64,000 nucleotides of DNA from Candidatus Zipacnadia bacterium (lineage in GTDB: Bacteria; Armatimonadota; Zipacnadia; Zipacnadales; UBA5352), in assembly GCA_029821735.1 (NCBI GenBank), contig JALGSU010000038.1:124001-188000 (forward strand), written 5' to 3'. The notes under the pieces are model-generated. The model made no database searches, had not been told where the DNA came from, and saw only the letters and a list, made by a program, of their open reading frames with translations. Shown here one piece after another: positions 60,901 through 64,000 of this stretch (positions are counted from its first letter, which is position 1; every line of letters begins with the position of its first letter). The position numbers and the translations under genes are program-made.

Positions 60901-61099
60901 GGACCCGGTCAACGATCTGTGGGACCGCGAGAAGCTCAGTTTCTCTCTCGCCGATGGCCCCGGGTGGCTGGCGATCGACGACCAGACCGGCGCCCTGCGG
61001 GGCACCCCGGGCGTCGCGGGCCTGGTCCGTGTTCGCATCGAGGTAACCAGCCAGTTCAACAAGACTGGTGTGCAGGAGTTTGAGCTGACCGTCAGGTAG
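57989..61099 (+). CDS. Secreted protein with duplicated N-terminal domain, transglutaminase-like core and Ig/cadherin-like end
   Basis: 1,036 residues from ATG 57989 (alternative ATG 57962). Signal peptide RRIPIVVIVTLVCACLAPGQ. Residues ~35-115 and ~170-250 are two copies of a ~75-residue domain (FGYVINMNLGEDGY...STSDNSDPRTNGRKYEI and FCYIASMDFGEGGY...STSDNSDPRTNGRTYEI) joined by an Ala-Pro linker. Then a transglutaminase-like core: LQLCDDMGYVGCSLF, GHVQCEAVVDN, QFLDIDQDVF (Cys-His-Asp order). A fibronectin-like section follows, and the C terminus is putative Ig/cadherin-like (LADGPGWLAIDDQTGALRGTP, then VRIEVTSQFN). Divergent from the PL10-like gene; no known named family. Confidence 0.7.
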   Translation: MSRRIPIVVIVTLVCACLAPGQMQRYTVAPENFSYVEGFGYVINMNLGEDGYKEGNKQSHLRLFEDGKELGPIDHLHRNILDKGEGRYSHWSRTSLFMSTSDNSDPRTNGRKYEIASDAFETVPAALAPAPAAAAPAPAAPAELLTDEQLRTLKRYPLDVDRIKPEQGFCYIASMDFGEGGYVQVKQTSGIRILEDGKPIGPVDHSHANIREKGNGRFSHWGAQSLYFSTSDNSDPRTNGRTYEIVSINPDNALGGITDRMSEIQTHTEVITSASHEYRVTLGGDLDMDNTLTRSHGGISVAFQPNISVTIANTGDTTVTWPKLVDNGRDWSSYETLLADFTRGATDDQEKALFIWQTMRDNRYHQMPLYPDDEFHDPVRMFNSYGLQLCDDMGYVGCSLFKNAGLGKPKYDIDPTYYSLYGHVQCEAVVDNKLQFLDIDQDVFYLDREGETPVSGDAVARDHDLVRREVHYGPVFGSWNSSESAAAIFGDDDTRGFMAVRGHEMRHSLRPGEQVQFRWDNVNKWVALNEQWDGKPVFWANSKFSYTPRLALANYKEGIAAETDIVAPTADGAELAGGSADAKLTYAFEIPWAVCGGTVRAEFVGLGENDRFALDFSRDGEKMTRIWEGGGEGVVSAEAPIDEALQPRNSSVAYKYFVVVSLASADAARGANLKSLSFDTDVMAAPLSLPRLRCGENVFAYSDQSEGAREVTITHEWHEVRGYPRLPAPAEPTSPPDGETITDSIVNFAWPAVENAGAYHIQVSKRDDFRVPYRVTYDVVISQPEWSVPYTGMFATDTTYYWRVRSRDVKGAWGDWGSTWTFTWQGPRVPLNVRAEIVGDDIVLRWDPNPRGERPVSYEVYGSNEKGFSVHKTEYTSYRRGTVPANFLADTTDTSMLVVSPDPTHENMNQCYYRVVAVDANGTQSICSDFAEMPHPHIFSRPPTEATVGQELTYQPGVISSLGDVQHRTGQDPVNDLWDREKLSFSLADGPGWLAIDDQTGALRGTPGVAGLVRVRIEVTSQFNKTGVQEFELTVR
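58283..58321. repeat. Direct repeat, copy 1 (protein-domain duplication)
   Basis: About 39 bases beginning TCCACCTCCGACAACTCCGA, repeated at 58673 with one difference (CCAAT against CCAAC). It encodes the shared STSDNSDPRTNGR element of the duplicated domain, so this region of the duplication is recent or under strong constraint compared with the rest. Confidence 0.75.
58673..58711. repeat. Direct repeat, copy 2 (protein-domain duplication)
   Basis: Second copy of the repeat at 58283-58321, in frame with the second ~75-residue domain of the 58 kb protein. Confidence 0.75.
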
Positions 61100-61121
61100 C
61101 TCGCCCTGCCGTCAAACATGA

Positions 61122-61151
61122 AGAGGGACCGGCCCACGGGCCGGTCCCTCT
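61122..61151. terminator. Strong terminator between convergent genes
   Basis: Perfect 13-base arms AGAGGGACCGGCC and GGCCGGTCCCTCT with a 4-base loop CACG, followed by CTTCGTTTT. It lies between the 58 kb gene (+) and the Wzz-like gene (-). Confidence 0.9.
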
Positions 61152-61177
61152 CTTCGTTTTGGTGTATGGGTCCCGAC

Positions 61178-62536
61178 TTACCGCCCGAACATCCGCCGGT
61201 CCATAACTATGATGCCCTGCAGGAGCAGGAGCACGAGGAACGCCGCGCCGGTAACCAGGGCGGTCGGCGGGCCAGTTCGCCGCACGGGCGGCACGGCCTC
61301 ATCGAGCACGGTAAACGGGTCGGTCGTCGAGCTGCGCTCCTCCTCGACCTGGGCGCGCCACAGGGCCTGCGACACCGATACCAGCTGTTGCGCCTGCAGG
61401 TCCTGACGACGCGTGATGTCCAGATACATCCGCGCTACCGGCGGCAGGTCAGACAGATCCGAGCGCGCGCCGCCCAGCATCGACGCGTAGCGAGATTGGC
61501 GCGCAGTCGCGCCCGCCAGCGCCACGTGCAACTCAATCACCGTGCCCATCACCGAGTCGTAGTTCGGGTTGACCTGCTCGGACATCTCCTTGAGCACCGT
61601 CGCCTCGGCCTCTGCAAGCTGCTCCTCGATGCCCTCGATAGCCGCGTGAATCTGCTGAACGTCGCGGTTCTCCTCAGTCTTGCCTCGGGCCAGTTCAGTC
61701 GACAGCTCCACCTGCAGCTCGGCCAGTCGCCCCTCCAGTGAAGAGAGCACTGGGTTGCGGACCTGCGCCTCACTCGACATCCGCCGGACCTCGACGGTGT
61801 CGAGCTTCGCCTGCGCTGCATTCAGCGAGTTGCGCGTGCTGCTGACTTCTGCGGAGGCACTGGTGTAGGCCTCCTCGATCACCCGAAGGCGGTCGTTGAT
61901 GCGGGCGGCCTTCTCAGCCGGCTCCACCAACTCGTAGCTGGTGCGCAACGCCTGCAGTTCGTCCTCAGTCTCGGCCAGCGTCCCCGTCAGTGCCTGGTAG
62001 TGCCCCTCGAGGAACTCTCGCGTCTGCTTCGCCTGAGCCAGATCGGTTTCGCGCAGGTTAGTGCGCAACTCCGACACGTAGGCGTTCGCCAGATCCGCGC
62101 ACAGCTGTCGCGCCTCGCTGGCCTCCAGCGGATAGCGGTAAGCCAGCCGTGGCTTGCGGAAGCCCCGACACACCATCGCGATGGTCAGCCCGTCCTCGCC
62201 CATCGGCTTGACGGTGGTCATGCGCCCGAGCACGTCGACCGCCTCGGTCGGCGAGACGCCAAGCTTCTCGGCGAGCCCGAACTGCTTCACCAGTTTCAGG
62301 CGCAGCGTACGGCTCGTCACGATCACGCGCAGGCGGTCGAGCTGCGGACCCACCAGCGCCTGGTCGCTGCCTGCGATCATCCCCGAAACGATGTCCGGCC
62401 GATCGCTCAGAAGCAGCGAACTCGTCGCGGTAAAGGACGCAGGCCTGCCAAAGTACGTGAACAGGCCTGCCAGCGCCGCCAAAAGCGCGCTGACCAGAAA
62501 TACGTGCAGCCAGGTGAATCGCTCAAAGAACCTCAT
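61178..62536 (-). CDS. Wzz-like polysaccharide chain-length / co-polymerase protein
   Basis: 452 residues. N-terminal membrane helix VFLVSALLAALAGLFTYFG, C-terminal helix ALVTGAAFLVLLLLQGIIVM, and in between a periplasmic part with a long coiled coil (GHYQALTGTLAETEDELQAL; ELSTELARGKTEENRDVQQI). FTATSSLLLSDRPDI matches the Wzz start region. It lacks a C-terminal tyrosine-kinase domain. It controls polysaccharide chain length or bridges to the outer-membrane exporter encoded upstream (43-base gap). Confidence 0.85.
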   Translation of the reverse strand: MRFFERFTWLHVFLVSALLAALAGLFTYFGRPASFTATSSLLLSDRPDIVSGMIAGSDQALVGPQLDRLRVIVTSRTLRLKLVKQFGLAEKLGVSPTEAVDVLGRMTTVKPMGEDGLTIAMVCRGFRKPRLAYRYPLEASEARQLCADLANAYVSELRTNLRETDLAQAKQTREFLEGHYQALTGTLAETEDELQALRTSYELVEPAEKAARINDRLRVIEEAYTSASAEVSSTRNSLNAAQAKLDTVEVRRMSSEAQVRNPVLSSLEGRLAELQVELSTELARGKTEENRDVQQIHAAIEGIEEQLAEAEATVLKEMSEQVNPNYDSVMGTVIELHVALAGATARQSRYASMLGGARSDLSDLPPVARMYLDITRRQDLQAQQLVSVSQALWRAQVEEERSSTTDPFTVLDEAVPPVRRTGPPTALVTGAAFLVLLLLQGIIVMDRRMFGR

Positions 62537-62579
62537 TGCTGCCTGTGTCGCCTCCGGCCTGTGCCGGGCCTCCGCCTCG

Positions 62580-64000
62580 TCATCTGACCAACAAAGCGGT
62601 CGTGGCCAGGGGCACGATGCTCCTCAGCCACATCTTCAGTTCGCTCTCGGTGCGCACTGTCCGGACTATATGCCGTGTCGGCACCACGATGATGTCGCCC
62701 GCGGCCATCGTGTCGCGCATGCGGACCGGCTCGACGGAGCCGTTGGCGTGCACGACCACCAGTCGCGCCGCCGCCGCGTCCTCACGCAAGCCGCCTGATT
62801 CGGTGATGTAGTCGCGGCAGTGCAGACCTTCCTGATACGGGACGGCGCCCGATCGCGGCACCGCGCCCAGCACGGTCAGCGTATACACGCGCGCCGGAAC
62901 ACTCACCGTGTCGCCCGGCTGCAGCGCCAGGTTGCCCTCGCGACCGTTGCTGGCGATAAGCGCCTCGCCGTCCACCGGGATCGCCGCCACCCAGTCGCTC
63001 TCAGTCACCGGTCGCGGTGGCAGCACGATGCTCACGCTGCCATCGTTGGTGAAGACCTGCTGCAGACCCTTGGCGACGGTCTGCCCGATGGCCTGCTCCT
63101 GACCCTCCGCATCCACCTGCAATGCCGGTTGCGTAGCCTCGTGATTGACCGCCTTCAGCACCCGCTGGAGGTCCTCGCTCTGCGCGTCGCCGACTTCTTG
63201 CTTACGCTGGCGATAGATGACGATCCCAGCCGGGTTGGCGTCGGCCAGCAGACCGCCGCCCTCCGCGATCAGGTCCCAGACCGTATACTCGTCCTCGCCA
63301 GCCGCCGTCTTCATCGCGTAGCTGCCCGGGTTGTGAAGCTGCCCCTGCAGATGGACCAGGTCCGCATGTTCCCGGAACTCGCCCCGTCCCGCAACCGCCA
63401 CGCTGTCCTCGTCGGTCAGCACCGCGTCGGGCTCGATGGTGAAGTCGTCGAGCTCGCCCCGAAGTTCCAGTACGAAGGCCTCCGGAGCGCCCTCGAAATG
63501 CCCCCGGACCAGCTCAATGCTCGGCCCCGCGCCTGGTGTCAGGCCGCCGGCTGCGAAAATCAGGTCGCTGATCTTCATGCCCTCGCGCCGCGGATACTTG
63601 CCCGGGTTGTTGACGAAGCCCGCGATATGCACCTCGTCGCTCAGCCCCGCCTCCGCGCGGGTGATGACCTTGAGAATGTCGCCCCGCTTGAGCGCTAGAT
63701 TGGCCTCCGCGTCCCCGTCCACAGCGGCCTGCAGGTTCACTGGAATGGTCTCGTACGTCTGCGCCTCGGTCAGGCGCAGCAGGTCAGCGCGCAACAGATA
63801 CGCCCCCGGCAGCGGCCCGCCCGCGTGTAGCAGCAGGTGTGATATGCGCAGGTCCGCCGCCCAGAAGTAGACCCCTGGTCGCGCAACCGCGCCCGAGACT
63901 TCCACCTCAAAGCGCCGCTCAATATCCTGTTGGGCGAAGATCTCGACGGTGTCCTTGGCCTGCAACGCCAGGTCGGCTGCGGGATCTTGCGCCCGCGCCC
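62580..64000 (-). CDS. Wza-like SLBB polysaccharide export protein, 5'-truncated by the window edge
   Basis: At least 473 residues; the frame continues past the right edge, so the TTG at 63965 need not be the start. At least four SLBB-type repeats: VSGAVARPGVYFWAADLRIS, IAGFVNNPGKYPRREGMKIS, LQGQLHNPGSYAM and VLGAVPRSGAVPYQEGLHCRD, each followed by a GG-type turn. A C-terminal hydrophobic stretch (SIVPLATTALLV) may insert in a membrane. SLBB proteins form outer-membrane polysaccharide export channels together with a Wzz-type co-polymerase, encoded next. It also implies a Gram-negative envelope. Confidence 0.88.
   Translation of the reverse strand, partial: ARAQDPAADLALQAKDTVEIFAQQDIERRFEVEVSGAVARPGVYFWAADLRISHLLLHAGGPLPGAYLLRADLLRLTEAQTYETIPVNLQAAVDGDAEANLALKRGDILKVITRAEAGLSDEVHIAGFVNNPGKYPRREGMKISDLIFAAGGLTPGAGPSIELVRGHFEGAPEAFVLELRGELDDFTIEPDAVLTDEDSVAVAGRGEFREHADLVHLQGQLHNPGSYAMKTAAGEDEYTVWDLIAEGGGLLADANPAGIVIYRQRKQEVGDAQSEDLQRVLKAVNHEATQPALQVDAEGQEQAIGQTVAKGLQQVFTNDGSVSIVLPPRPVTESDWVAAIPVDGEALIASNGREGNLALQPGDTVSVPARVYTLTVLGAVPRSGAVPYQEGLHCRDYITESGGLREDAAAARLVVVHANGSVEPVRMRDTMAAGDIIVVPTRHIVRTVRTESELKMWLRSIVPLATTALLVR

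Noticed and set aside
1..64000. CRISPR arrays, tRNA or rRNA genes, insertion sequences
   Set aside because: No regularly spaced repeats, cloverleaf-like or rRNA-like sequence, and no transposase or integrase motifs were noticed on either strand; a dedicated tRNA scan would be the decisive test.

Overview
The window looks like a GC-rich (roughly 65% by eye) chromosomal segment of a free-living Gram-negative bacterium specialised in breaking down sulfated or uronic-acid-containing polysaccharides. The evidence is many secreted multidomain proteins with signal peptides (DUF4838, DUF4091, LamG, pectate-lyase-like, GH29, GH106-like), two S1 sulfatases, and an outer-membrane export-type SLBB protein with a Wzz-like partner at the right edge. 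This protein mix, together with an N-type (sodium-type) F1Fo-ATPase operon, recalls Planctomycetota, Lentisphaerota, Armatimonadota or Hydrogenedentota; no rRNA or other decisive marker is present, so the phylum is an inference. I saw no tRNA, rRNA, CRISPR array, transposase, integrase or phage gene. Genes are densely packed: no stretch longer than about 250 bases lacks a gene.

Layout. 1-17.1 kb: a mostly + strand glycan-catabolic cluster (GH-like protein cut by the left edge, DUF4838, GH29 fucosidase on the - strand, DUF4091/GH123-like, two sulfatases, M14-like carboxypeptidase, LamG-DUF4091, CBM9-like). 17.2-20.8 kb: a glycyl radical enzyme and its activase behind a good promoter, then a small Cys-rich protein. 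20.9-28.5 kb: a second DUF4838 protein (broken), another secreted protein, a nitrilase-family hydrolase, a clear terminator and two tandem aldo/keto reductases. 28.7-35.4 kb: a complete nine-gene N-ATPase operon in the order atpDCQRBEFAG, with a c subunit carrying sodium-site residues. 35.4-41.0 kb: a five-gene - strand operon joined by four 4-base overlaps (methyltransferase; DUF2207-type membrane protein ending in a Cys-Ala repeat tail; radical-SAM-like protein lacking the CxxxCxxC motif; intact radical SAM/SPASM protein; small membrane zinc-ribbon protein). This is the best candidate for an undescribed system: it looks like a membrane-anchored protein whose Cys-Ala tail is modified by a radical SAM pair. 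41.2-61.1 kb: very large secreted glycan-active or glycan-binding proteins, with a Tat-exported oxidoreductase. 61.2-64.0 kb: Wzz-like and SLBB/Wza-like polysaccharide export genes, the latter cut by the right edge.

The secreted enzymes would cut and desulfate a complex extracellular polysaccharide. The oxidoreductases, the hydrolase and the glycyl radical enzyme may process products in the periplasm or cytoplasm. Seven of the secreted or catabolic genes are interrupted by eight frameshifts or microdeletions, while the ATPase and radical SAM operons are intact. For each interrupted gene I list the pieces and the likely point of interruption.
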